This document shows, one piece after another, positions 1 to 8,445 of a DNA stretch of 46,128 bases; position 1 is the stretch's first letter; each line of letters starts with the position of its first letter. The position numbers and the translations under genes are program-made. This DNA is from an uncultured Prevotella sp. (GTDB lineage Bacteria > Bacteroidota > Bacteroidia > Bacteroidales > Bacteroidaceae). The stretch spans positions 1 through 46,128 of the forward strand of contig CALCVT010000041.1 in assembly GCA_937906495.1 (NCBI GenBank). Direction: 5' to 3'. The notes below the pieces were generated by a model. It was not told where the DNA came from, did no database searches, and was given only the letters and a program-made list of their open reading frames with translations.

Positions 1-210
1 GAAAATCAGCGATATATGCAACCTCTTATTGTATTAATTTACTTGATTTAATTCCGCCAACGGGTTTTTTTATATTTAGGAATATGGGGTAGATGGGATG
101 AATACAAATAGCTGAAATGAGGGGTGGGAAACTTCAGTAATTAAGTAAGAGCTATTATTAAAATCCATACTCCACTCTAGTAAAATGGGAGGCCTTTCCT
201 TCAATGTTTT

Positions 211-251
211 ACCGCCAATACCCGATAATATATGATTCGGATATTGGCGGT
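211..251 (-). terminator. Hairpin downstream of feoB, probable terminator
   Basis: A 10-bp perfect stem (ACCGCCAATA at 211-220 with its complement at 242-251) continues, after one mismatch, into a further 4-bp stem (222-225 with 237-240) and an 11-nt AT loop. It lies about 30 bp past the feoB stop on the minus strand. The downstream tract on that strand is only weakly U-rich, so it may instead protect the 3' end or serve a plus-strand transcript. The rest of 1-279 holds no gene I can support. Confidence 0.5.
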
Positions 252-279
252 TATTTATATCATTCAAACTCTCATCACA

Positions 280-2841
280 CTACATAGCAAGCCAATAGGT
301 GAGCAGTGAAGCCACGTAAGCAAGCACGGTGGTATAACTAGCAGTAAATAAAGCCCATTTCCAACCACCACTCTCGTTCTTGATTGCCGTTATGGTAGCT
401 ATACAAGGAAAATAAAAAAGAATGAATACCAAATAAGCTAATGCTGTTGCGGGGCTCATATTGGCACGCAAAGCTGTCATCAATCGTGTGTCTGACGAAG
501 CCATATCTGCATCTACCTCTTCGCCTGAATACATCACAGCCAGCGTACTTACAACGAGTTCTTTAGCTCCAACTCCCGACAATATGCCAACGCTCATTTT
601 CCAATCAAACCCCATAGGCGACATAACCGGTTCCATTAGTCGACCTATAGATTCGAGATAAGATGCAGGTGCTTCAGATGCCTTTATCGTTACATTTTCA
701 ACTTTTGAAACTCCTGCTGTATTTGCTGCCGTTTCTGTTGCTCTTGGAAAATAGCTTAAAGCCCAAATAATGAGCGAAAAAACTAAGATAATCCCTCCCA
801 TCTTGCGCAAATACTGACATGCCTTCTCCCAAGTATGCCTAAATACCGACTTGGCTGAAGGCATGCGGTAAGGGGGAAGTTCCATAACGAAGGGCAAATC
901 TTCTCCCTTAAGTAAAAACCGACTAAACAACCTCGCCATAATAGCTGCAGCTAATATACCCAAAGCATAAAGTGCCAACATCAGCCAGGCCCCATATTGT
1001 GGAAAAAAAGCACTAATCAGCACTACGTAAATAGGTATACGCGCAGAGCAAGACATAAATGGCAATACCAACATGGTTATTAGTCGGCTCTTGGGGTTTT
1101 CAATAGTTCGAGTAGCCATTACTGCAGGCACATTGCACCCAAACCCCATGACCATCGGGATAAATGATTTTCCATGAAGGCCCATTCGGTGCATAAGTTT
1201 ATCCATAATAAAAGCTGCACGTGCCATATATCCAGTATCCTCTAGCAAGGAAATAAAAAGATATAGTATCAAGATATTCGGCAAAAATACAATTACCGAA
1301 CCAACACCACTGATGGCTCCATCTACAACCATATCTTTAAGCCAACCATCAGGCATGACATAACTTACAAAATCTGAAAGACTGACCACTAGCCAATCTA
1401 TCCATTCCATGGGATATCCACCTAACATGAATGTACCATAGAAGATTAGAAACAGTAAGACAAAGAAAATGGGAAAACCTAAAAAACGATTGGTCACAAT
1501 CCGGTCGATTCGTTCTGTAAGCGTAGTTACTTCGCGTGAATCGTGTGGCTGATAGGTTTCGCGCAAAGCACCTTGTATAAAACCATACTTTGCATCAGTT
1601 AATGCATTTTCTGAACTATCGTGCAATTCCTTCTTGAGACGCTGTACCTCTTCATAACGTGCTGCAACTAGTTCGTCGTGTTCCGGAAGCCTTTCTACTA
1701 AACGCTGTGCCTCACTATCACCTTCTAAATACTTAATAGCAAGATAACGTGTAGAATAGCGCGAGCGGAGTGACTGATTCTTTTGAAAGATTATTTTGAT
1801 ACGATCAATGCTCTTCTCTAATTCTACACCATGATTCACATGAATATGACGAGCCAAACTTTGGTTGCTCTGATTCTCATATACTGCAATCACTTTCTCA
1901 AAAAGATCGCGCACGCCTTGTCCTGACCGTGAAATAGTAGGTACCATTGGTACACCCAATAAATAACCCAATTGTTTGTGATTGAGTTTATCTCCACTAC
2001 GCTCCACCTCATCATACATATTCAATGCTACAACCATACGCTGGTTCATATCAATAAGTTGGGTCGTTAGATACAAGTTGCGTTCCAAATTAGAGGCATC
2101 CACAACATTGAGTACAACATCGGGCATTTCATCAATCAAATGCCTGCGTACATAGAGTTCTTCGGGCGAATAGGCCGAAAGTGAATAGGTGCCAGGAAGA
2201 TCAACTATACGAAAATTATATTCTTTTTCGACCATACACTGACACTTAACAGCCTTACTGCAATTAGCACTAAGCGAACATCCTGCACAGGCCAAGGGCT
2301 TTAAAGCCTGCTCCATTTCACTATCTGAAGCAGCAGGTACCAGAACCTTCATACTAAAGAATCCCTCCTTAGCATCGACGGTAACACCACTATAATTGCC
2401 CACATGCTCATGACCACCTGATACATAATTAAAGAGTGATGTCTTGCCACAATTGGGATTTCCCACCAACGCCACATTGATAAGCCGCCGTTTATCTGCA
2501 GCCATACGCTCCATGCGCTTCTTGAGTTGCAACTGCATCTCTTCTTTTTCATCAGCTCCAGGCAACAATCCTTGTAAGTCAGTTTCAGGATGCAAGCGAA
2601 CCTCATCAGCAGCTTCGCCTTCACTAATTACTTCTACCAAACGGGCTTCTTCGCGACGCAGCGATATTTTATAGCCCATAATTTCATATTCTATAGGGTC
2701 ACGCAGAGGAGCATTGAGCACTACAGTCACTGTTTTTCCCTTTACAAAGCCCATTTCCACTATGCGCTTTCGAAAACCACCATGACCAGCTACCTTAACT
2801 ATGACACCACGTTCGCCAGTATGCAAATCTGATAATTTCAT
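280..2841 (-). CDS. feoB: FeoA-FeoB fusion ferrous iron transporter
   Basis: This 853-residue protein imports Fe(II) across the inner membrane. Residues 1-73 are a FeoA (SH3-like) domain fused to the N-terminus, as is common in Bacteroidetes. The G domain follows: G1 GNPNCGKTS at 127-135, G2 Thr154 in GVTV, G3 DLPG at 214-217, and G4 NMYD. The C-terminal half is a multi-span membrane domain with both gate regions, visible as the motifs GFGCNVPAV, FMSCSARIP and GVGAKELVVS. Between G2 and G3 there is a roughly 40-residue insertion compared with E. coli FeoB, carrying Cys185, 188, 194, 200 and 202. The gene is monocistronic by layout, with a Bacteroidetes-type -7 box 27-40 bp upstream of the start and a hairpin after the stop. 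Function is secure; the role of the Cys cluster is unknown. Confidence 0.97.
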   Translation of the reverse strand: MKLSDLHTGERGVIVKVAGHGGFRKRIVEMGFVKGKTVTVVLNAPLRDPIEYEIMGYKISLRREEARLVEVISEGEAADEVRLHPETDLQGLLPGADEKEEMQLQLKKRMERMAADKRRLINVALVGNPNCGKTSLFNYVSGGHEHVGNYSGVTVDAKEGFFSMKVLVPAASDSEMEQALKPLACAGCSLSANCSKAVKCQCMVEKEYNFRIVDLPGTYSLSAYSPEELYVRRHLIDEMPDVVLNVVDASNLERNLYLTTQLIDMNQRMVVALNMYDEVERSGDKLNHKQLGYLLGVPMVPTISRSGQGVRDLFEKVIAVYENQSNQSLARHIHVNHGVELEKSIDRIKIIFQKNQSLRSRYSTRYLAIKYLEGDSEAQRLVERLPEHDELVAARYEEVQRLKKELHDSSENALTDAKYGFIQGALRETYQPHDSREVTTLTERIDRIVTNRFLGFPIFFVLLFLIFYGTFMLGGYPMEWIDWLVVSLSDFVSYVMPDGWLKDMVVDGAISGVGSVIVFLPNILILYLFISLLEDTGYMARAAFIMDKLMHRMGLHGKSFIPMVMGFGCNVPAVMATRTIENPKSRLITMLVLPFMSCSARIPIYVVLISAFFPQYGAWLMLALYALGILAAAIMARLFSRFLLKGEDLPFVMELPPYRMPSAKSVFRHTWEKACQYLRKMGGIILVFSLIIWALSYFPRATETAANTAGVSKVENVTIKASEAPASYLESIGRLMEPVMSPMGFDWKMSVGILSGVGAKELVVSTLAVMYSGEEVDADMASSDTRLMTALRANMSPATALAYLVFILFYFPCIATITAIKNESGGWKWALFTASYTTVLAYVASLLTYWLAM

Positions 2842-2873
2842 TCCTTAGTATCACGTTTATCGTTATCAACGTA

Positions 2874-2904
2874 CAAAAATACGGTCTTATTCACATAACT
2901 GCAA
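2874..2904 (-). promoter_or_regulatory. Probable feoB promoter
   Basis: On the minus strand TATTTTTG (2881-2874) matches the Bacteroidetes -7 consensus TAnnTTTG exactly. About 19 nt upstream there is a TTGC (2904-2901) that only partly matches the -33 TTTG box. The spacing to the feoB ATG implies a leader of roughly 25-30 nt. No clear Fur-box palindrome was recognised. Confidence 0.55.
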
Positions 2905-3208
2905 TACCTATATATAGGTAAATCAAAGAAAAGTTTTCTTTTCTGTCTGCTTTAAAAAGAACATACATAAACATCAAGGCTACTATTGCCAATGAGACAG
3001 AAACTCTGACTTGCACTACTATTGATAAAATCATATAATGAAATATGCAAACCGACAAATATGCAGAAGCTAAACAAATAACGCAACATTTTGATAGATA
3101 CATATATCATTAATATGTCCTTTATATAAGCCTAATAAACAGTCTTAATAATGAAAAAGACGTGCTTTTTTGCGCTTAGAAGAGTATTGTATGTTCTCAA
3201 ATCAAAAA
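2905..3208. other. AT-rich spacer between feoB and the XRE regulator
   Basis: There is no supported gene here. A 70-codon hydrophobic frame on the minus strand (3103-2891) lies directly upstream of feoB but resembles nothing I recognise and covers the feoB promoter, so it is treated as chance. Confidence 0.5.
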
Positions 3209-3754
3209 TTACTTACTTGAAGGTACAAATGATTCGTACGTACCATCATCAAAAAAGACACGTATTTCCTTAATCTTACGTTGAGTTTTGTCAATATTTA
3301 TCGCATTTATACGATAGTCTCGATAAGAAGCATGTGCAGAAGCATAATCAGCATTTGAACTTCTATGCGTTGATGCTACTCCACCTAAGGAAGCAGCTGA
3401 GGATACGTGATTGGCCTCTTTACACGACAACTCATTAGAATCCAAAATGTTAGACATTCCGTCGGATCCAGTTAAACCATTAAGATCTGACTCATTCAAC
3501 TTATCCTTTTCGCCAAGGCTATTATTACCATCAACTATCACATTTTCTAAAATCATTTGCCCTTCACCAAACATCAACCAATTAATATTGATTTCCGGAA
3601 AAGCACGATGCACAGCCATCACGTGATTGTTAGTAGGATTTGTTCGTCCGGTATAGATACTCGACAACGAAGCTGGCGATATGCCAAGACGCAAAGCAAA
3701 ATCTTGTTGTGACTGACGAGCGTACTCCATCACTGCACGTATTCTCTCTTTCAT
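3209..3754 (-). CDS. XRE-family helix-turn-helix regulator
   Basis: This is a 181-residue probable DNA-binding regulator. Residues 1-65 form a compact HTH_3/XRE-like domain: the sequence SQQDFALRLGISPASLSSIYTG carries the two core helices, followed by a fourth helix around MAVHRAFPEININWLMFGEG, the typical ending of this domain in phage-repressor-like regulators. Residues 70-150 are Ser/Asn-rich and low in hydrophobics, so probably disordered, and a short conserved-looking tail ends in DDGTYESFVP. There is no peptidase (LexA-type) domain. It lies about 370 bp upstream of feoB on the same strand with a promoter between, so co-regulation with iron uptake is not implied. Its targets cannot be read from the sequence. 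Confidence 0.8.
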   Translation of the reverse strand: MKERIRAVMEYARQSQQDFALRLGISPASLSSIYTGRTNPTNNHVMAVHRAFPEININWLMFGEGQMILENVIVDGNNSLGEKDKLNESDLNGLTGSDGMSNILDSNELSCKEANHVSSAASLGGVASTHRSSNADYASAHASYRDYRINAINIDKTQRKIKEIRVFFDDGTYESFVPSSK

Positions 3755-5331
3755 ATGTCAATATTCAATATTATTATATTTATGCAATACCGATTGAGAG
3801 CTTTGTTCCTACGTGATATAGTTAAATTTCTATTTGAATAGAATTCGTAAAATAGAACAACACACACTCTGCTCATACAGAAGTATGGGCAAAATACTGG
3901 AGCTCCGAATCTGCAGTGATCATCTATTAGCGAGTTAGGAAAAGAAGGATAATATACGTAGCAAAGCAAACTTTTGCTATGCATTTATAAGATGAAACTA
4001 TAGAAGTTCGCTGACCTTATAAAAGCCAACTGCTTGATAAAAAAGCATTCCAGTAAACTCGTTCGCGGATTCACACTTACCGTATTTCATCTACAAAGAT
4101 AAAAAATTATACCGAATCATACAACATTTCTAAAGTTTTTATTTCTAAACTGAGAATATTATTACTATTTACTATTGTAGATTCGTATATTTACAATGAT
4201 GTACTACAACAACTTTACAATACTATATTGTAAATTACTATACGGATAGCGAAATTATAGTAATACTTCAATTAAAAAGCTTTTCTATCTGATTTTCAGA
4301 GAACATTATATTCTTCTATATTAAAAATATACACGTTTGTTTATTCATACATTACCAACCTTGTTTTTTATTGAATAACTACTTTAATAATAAGTTATTA
4401 ATCTTGGTTTTCAACATATATAATCACTATTAGTTATATGCATATTTATAACTACACAAAACCATATTTACAGAAACATATATTCGTATATAAAGTATAT
4501 ATTTGTTTATCTATATACACAGATATATTACAATGTCGATGATTCTATATTTGTATATTTTGTGCTAGATTTACATATCGATATTATAATATTGTGAATG
4601 TTAATATATTGTCTTTTCCACACTACTAACTCCAGAAACGATGCAACAATCAAATAAATAACTTATAGCTAATAAATTGTCAAGGCTACGACATATACGC
4701 CAACTACGGACCATAAGAATCAACATTTTTACTCTGATTATCAAATAGAATATACACAAAAATCTATTCCTAAAACAGTAGTTATCTAGAAACAAATAAT
4801 AGCCCATTAATACACTATATGATACCTTTATATAGCAATAATAATATATATCAAGCTATTTTTTTAGATAGAGAGCACCTTACCAGTAGAAATTTACATT
4901 TTTACGACTATTAAGGCCCCCTTCTTTTAAAACATGGGTCTATAATATGACCTGATGTTATACAAGTAGCACAATTATTACAACTTACATAAGTACTAAA
5001 ACTGCGTGTGGAATTTCATACATACGCTCTATAAAACTTTACACCATACGCTCTAAGCGCAATAGTAACAACTAGTTGGCATATCGATATCGATTCTTAC
5101 TGATAGAAAAAAAGAACAATAACAAACAAGATTCTTATCGTAGCAGAATTACCAAACTATTACATACAAACCACATCTACCCCCCAATTATTTACCTTAC
5201 TATACCCATATTGTATGAACTACCAACCCTTGTCATCCATTACCCCAAGAATCAAATCATCCATACATCATCTTAAGGAAACACATAAAAATACCACGGA
5301 TAAGCAGATGCAAAAACAGCCATCGGGCTAT
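3755..5331. other. 1.6 kb AT-rich gene-free region
   Basis: The stretch is extremely A+T rich (clearly poorer in G+C than all flanking genes) and contains only short, unconvincing frames on both strands. I see no coding sequence, tRNA, insertion sequence end or DnaA-box cluster (no TTATCCACA found). It holds a group of TTTACAATA-type motifs at 4173-4234. It may be a decayed region, a long regulatory region for the XRE gene, or a site bound by AT-preferring proteins; nothing decides between these. Confidence 0.6.
4173..4234. repeat. Cluster of TTTACAATA motifs with a 9+9 palindrome
   Basis: Four close copies of TTTACAATA or its complement occur within 62 bp: 4173-4179 (TATTGTA), 4190-4197 (TTTACAAT), 4214-4222 (TTTACAATA) and 4226-4234 (TATTGTAAA). 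The last two form a perfect palindrome with a 3-bp centre. The arrangement resembles an operator array, possibly for the adjacent XRE regulator, but the high A+T content makes chance a serious alternative. Confidence 0.35.
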
Positions 5332-5363
5332 AAAAAAGCACCTGTCGTTTACACGAGAGGTGC
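5332..5363 (-). terminator. Rho-independent terminator after holA
   Basis: On the minus strand an 11-bp stem with one mismatch (5363-5353 with 5348-5338, GTAA loop) is followed directly by six T residues (5337-5332). It lies about 40 bp past the holA stop and closes the amn-holA unit. Confidence 0.85.
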
Positions 5364-5405
5364 TTATACAAGTGTTACATTCGAGTTACAAATAACAGTA
5401 TAGAG

Positions 5406-6452
5406 CTAATGTAAAATGAAATAGATAAGTTCTTTCATCAACTCCCCGCTTGCTATAGATGGATTCCCTACCCCCTTTGAACGTGCATCTGTACGTCTTA
5501 TCTCAGACAGTATCTGCATAACCTTTATACCTGAATATGCCTGCAGAGCTGGCAATACATTTTTACGCACTTGCCACTCTGTCATGCTCAACCATTGAGC
5601 TATGCCTCGTTCAGTTCGCTCAGGCGCATAATACGCCATCATAACTCGCGAGAAGAGATTAAACAGCGATGGCAGTACCATTTGAATAGGATTTTCCTTC
5701 GGATTACTGTCAAAATATTTCGCAATTTGGAAAGCCTTCAGTACGTTCTTTTCAATCAAAGCGTCCTGCAGTTCGAAAATATTAAAGTTTTTCGACACTC
5801 CAATATGCTCTCGCACTAGGCCAACTGTTACCAAATAATCGTTTTTAGGCAATGATAAAACGAGTTTATCCAGTTCCGAAGCCAGTCTGTTAAGGTCCGA
5901 TCCCACATACTCAGCAACCATTTCGGCAGCAGGCGGTTCAATACCTATTTTTTTACGTTTAAGATAGTTTACCACAAAGGGAGGAAGTTGGTTGTCATAA
6001 AGTTTTTTTGACTCAAACATCACCCCTTCCTTTCCTATAAGTGTAGCTACTTTAAGGCGACGATCAAGCGCACCATGCTTATGGCAAAAAATAAGAATCG
6101 TTGTGGGCTGTATCTGTTTGAAGTACATTTCGAGCCTCTCCAAATGTTTCATATTCTGCGCTTCCTTAATCAGGAATACACTGTAGCGCGATCCCATCGG
6201 GAAAGCTCGAGCCGAAGTAATCAAGTCATCTACATTGATATCTGCTCCATACAAAGTACAAAGTCCGAACTCCCGCTCTTCAGGTGTAAGCACCATTTGC
6301 ACAATAAACTCCGAAACCCGGTCAATGTAATAACTTTCTTCACCCATTAAATAATAAATAGGCTTGATGTTTCCGACTCTCACATCGCGCACAATTTGTT
6401 CGTAGGTAATGCCGGTCGGTTTCTTTTTGAAAGCCCCTGTTGTTGCTGCCAT
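5406..6452 (-). CDS. holA: DNA polymerase III subunit delta
   Basis: The 348-residue protein matches HolA, the clamp-loader subunit that opens the beta sliding clamp during replication. The N-terminal part shows the family pattern IYYLMGEESYYIDRV at about 31-45, followed by a RecA-like domain without a functional Walker A, as expected for delta. The central part contains the typical stretch EYVGSDLNRLASELDKLVL, and the C-terminal part is an all-helical collar domain. Length is normal (about 340). It follows amn by 3 bp, so the two genes are surely co-transcribed, and a strong terminator lies just downstream. Confidence 0.95.
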   Translation of the reverse strand: MAATTGAFKKKPTGITYEQIVRDVRVGNIKPIYYLMGEESYYIDRVSEFIVQMVLTPEEREFGLCTLYGADINVDDLITSARAFPMGSRYSVFLIKEAQNMKHLERLEMYFKQIQPTTILIFCHKHGALDRRLKVATLIGKEGVMFESKKLYDNQLPPFVVNYLKRKKIGIEPPAAEMVAEYVGSDLNRLASELDKLVLSLPKNDYLVTVGLVREHIGVSKNFNIFELQDALIEKNVLKAFQIAKYFDSNPKENPIQMVLPSLFNLFSRVMMAYYAPERTERGIAQWLSMTEWQVRKNVLPALQAYSGIKVMQILSEIRRTDARSKGVGNPSIASGELMKELIYFILH

Positions 6453-6455
6453 ACC

Positions 6456-7232
6456 TTACCAGTCAAACTTAAGGTGACGCACAGTTTTGCGTTCACCAAT
6501 AATCAACTTCATGCTTTCAATACCAATGCGCACATGCGTCGAAGCATAATCGCGTGTCACTCGGTTGTCACTGGCTTCAGTCTTCACCCCATCTGGTTCC
6601 ATAGGATTATCTGATACCAGCAACAAAGCCCCTGTTGGAATATGGTTATAAAATCCACATGAAAACAGTGTAGCAGTTTCCATATCAACAGCCATAGCAC
6701 GTGTTTCGCGCAAATAGTTTTTAAAACGTTCATCGTGTTCCCAAACTCTTCGGTTGGTAGTATAAACCGTTCCAGTCCAGTAATCGCGACAATTATCACG
6801 CAAAGCAGTAGACACGGCACGCTGCAACATAAATGCAGGCAATGCAGGTACCTCGGGTGGAAAATAATCGTTCGAGGTTCCTTCACCACGAATACCTGCC
6901 AAAGGCAGAATATAATCCCCAAGGTGTGTTTTGTCTGAAATACCACCACACTTACCGAGAAACAAGCAAGCCTTCGGCTTTACTGCACCCAGCAAATCCA
7001 TTATCAGTGCAGCATTTGGACTACCCATACCAAAGTTAATCATCGTTATTCCATTGGCAGTAGCAGCCCGCATATTTGCATTGAACCCCACAGGTTCCAC
7101 CCCACTCTGCTCACAAAACATATCTACATAATTATTGAAGTTCGTGAGCAAAATATGCTCACCAAACTCTTCCAAAGGCATTTTGGTGTAGCGTGTCAGC
7201 CAATTGCCTGTAATTTCTTCTTTCGTTGTCAT
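6456..7232 (-). CDS. amn: AMP nucleosidase, short Bacteroidetes form
   Basis: The 258-residue enzyme is expected to hydrolyse AMP to adenine and ribose 5-phosphate in the cytoplasm. It belongs to the phosphorylase/nucleosidase fold: the glycine-rich phosphate-binding part FGMGSPNAAL at about 67-76, the LFLGKCGGI segment at about 91-99, the purine/ribose segment MAVDMETATLFS around 183-194, and the C-terminal LLLVSDNPMEPDG at about 204-216 containing the base-contacting Asp. The long N-terminal regulatory domain of the proteobacterial enzyme is absent, which is usual for this phylum. It is the first gene of a unit with holA. A uridine phosphorylase-like activity is a less likely alternative. 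Confidence 0.9.
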   Translation of the reverse strand: MTTKEEITGNWLTRYTKMPLEEFGEHILLTNFNNYVDMFCEQSGVEPVGFNANMRAATANGITMINFGMGSPNAALIMDLLGAVKPKACLFLGKCGGISDKTHLGDYILPLAGIRGEGTSNDYFPPEVPALPAFMLQRAVSTALRDNCRDYWTGTVYTTNRRVWEHDERFKNYLRETRAMAVDMETATLFSCGFYNHIPTGALLLVSDNPMEPDGVKTEASDNRVTRDYASTHVRIGIESMKLIIGERKTVRHLKFDW

Positions 7233-7301
7233 AAATTGCTAATTGTGTTGTTGAACTTTATATCAGACAGACCTTCTGCCTATACAAAAGTTCGTAGAAT
7301 G

Positions 7302-7309
7302 CAAAGATA
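7302..7309 (-). promoter_or_regulatory. -7 box of the amn-holA promoter
   Basis: On the minus strand TATCTTTG (7309-7302) matches TAnnTTTG exactly, about 70 bp before the amn start. No good TTTG was found at the -33 position. Confidence 0.5.
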
Positions 7310-7698
7310 CGGCAATCCATGCGCAAGAAAAAGTATTTTCAAAAGATTATCATAGCAAGTTTATTGATGCGTAAATACCAACAAATAACGTTCACCTATT
7401 TCCTACCCTACTTTTTTTATACTTACCACAAAGACGGAACGAATTAAGCAAATATTTGACTTTACCAACATCTGTAACACCACACCCATTAAAAATAGCT
7501 ACCTTTGCCAAGAAAATCCCATACCAATGCTACTACCACTTGAAAATGCTAACGATAACAAATCCTAGCTACACAGCATACTACAAACCACACAGTGTAC
7601 CCCTATAACAAAATCCTCAAAACGTATTTATACAACAATTCAGCCAAATCCTTGACAAAATACCCAATAAAGCCATAATACCTCTTATCTCGACCAAC
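7310..7698. other. Divergent spacer between amn and the HsdR-N gene
   Basis: No gene is apparent in this AT-rich divergent region. It holds the -7 box for amn at its left edge and a plus-strand TACCTTTG at 7500-7507 that could start the HsdR-N gene, leaving a leader of about 185 nt. Confidence 0.5.
7500..7507 (+). promoter_or_regulatory. Candidate -7 box for the HsdR-N gene
   Basis: TACCTTTG fits TAnnTTTG, but no -33 TTTG lies at the expected 19-21 nt spacing, so the call is weak. Confidence 0.3.
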
Positions 7699-8157
7699 AT
7701 GAAACTAAACCTTCCCCCATTCGATGTAAAACTTAGTCAAAAGGATGGACGTACAACTATTTACGATTTTCTGCGCAAACGCTTTGTATGTCTAACCCCC
7801 GAGGAGTGGGTACGTCAACACTTTACGCACTACTTAGTAGCTCAAAAACACTATCCGGCAGCATTGCTTGCCAACGAAGTAACTATTGAAGTGGGTGGCA
7901 CAAAACGTCGATGCGACAGTGTTCTCTACCACCGCATAGGAGGCAAACCGCAAGTAATTGTTGAGTACAAAGCTCCTGATATACAAATTACGCAACAGGT
8001 TTTTCAACAGATTTATGCCTATAACAGCGTACTTCGTGCCGAATTCTTGATAGTAAGCAACGGATTATCGCACTATTGCTGTCATATTGACTATCAAACT
8101 ATGCGTGTGGACTACTTGCACGATATTCCTGACTTCTACGATATGCAATTACCATAA
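7699..8157 (+). CDS. Small HsdR N-terminal-domain protein, PD-(D/E)XK nuclease fold
   Basis: This 152-residue protein matches the stand-alone type I restriction enzyme R protein N-terminal domain family (HSDR_N_2). It has the order expected for a PD-(D/E)XK nuclease core: an upstream helix with EEWVRQHF, then RCDSVLYHR with Asp at about 75, and VIVEYKA at about 93-99 as the ExK element. There is no helicase or translocase part, and no hsdM or hsdS gene nearby, so this is not a restriction system in the usual sense. In Bacteroidetes such a gene often sits next to holA, as here, which suggests a housekeeping role in DNA metabolism, but this is inference. Substrate and function are unknown. Confidence 0.8.
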   Translation: MKLNLPPFDVKLSQKDGRTTIYDFLRKRFVCLTPEEWVRQHFTHYLVAQKHYPAALLANEVTIEVGGTKRRCDSVLYHRIGGKPQVIVEYKAPDIQITQQVFQQIYAYNSVLRAEFLIVSNGLSHYCCHIDYQTMRVDYLHDIPDFYDMQLP

Positions 8158-8256
8158 CAACAAATTTATGCTTTATGCCTTAATCATATCCTTAGATTAA
8201 GTATCAAACATGCCGCATATAAATCAAGGGACGAATACTTTTATTTAATTGTTCTG

Positions 8257-8352
8257 TAATTTTGCCTTTATACCCACAAACATACCTCTCAAGAACAGCA
8301 AAAGTTTTTTACAATAAAAACTATACACTTCTGCGCGTTTTTTCTAACTTTG
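8257..8352 (+). promoter_or_regulatory. Two candidate -7 boxes before pabB
   Basis: TAATTTTG at 8257-8264 and TAACTTTG at 8345-8352 both match TAnnTTTG. The second leaves a leader of about 90 nt. Neither has a clear TTTG at -33. The rest of 8158-8445 contains only a weak 7-bp inverted repeat at 8179-8201 that might end the preceding gene. Confidence 0.4.
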
Positions 8353-8445
8353 CTCCGCTCAACAAGTCTTAAACTATCTAGCACCAATATGAGATAGCTG
8401 CTAAACAGACTAAGGAGCAATGTTATATTTAAAATACCGATAACT

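Noticed and set aside
76..267. 63-codon open frame on the minus strand
   Set aside because: It contains the hairpin at 211-251 and resembles no protein I know; likely chance.
2891..3103. 70-codon hydrophobic frame upstream of feoB
   Set aside because: AT-rich chance frame located at the feoB promoter; no family match seen and composition explains the hydrophobicity.
3755..5331. Replication origin in the AT-rich region
   Set aside because: No TTATCCACA-type DnaA boxes were found and no dnaA or dnaN gene is near.
3751..5403. Several 60-80 codon frames in the AT-rich region on both strands
   Set aside because: Low-complexity composition, no recognisable domains, and some overlap the holA terminator.
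7699..8157. Restriction-modification system
   Set aside because: Only an HsdR N-terminal-like domain is present; no helicase part, methylase or specificity gene lies nearby.
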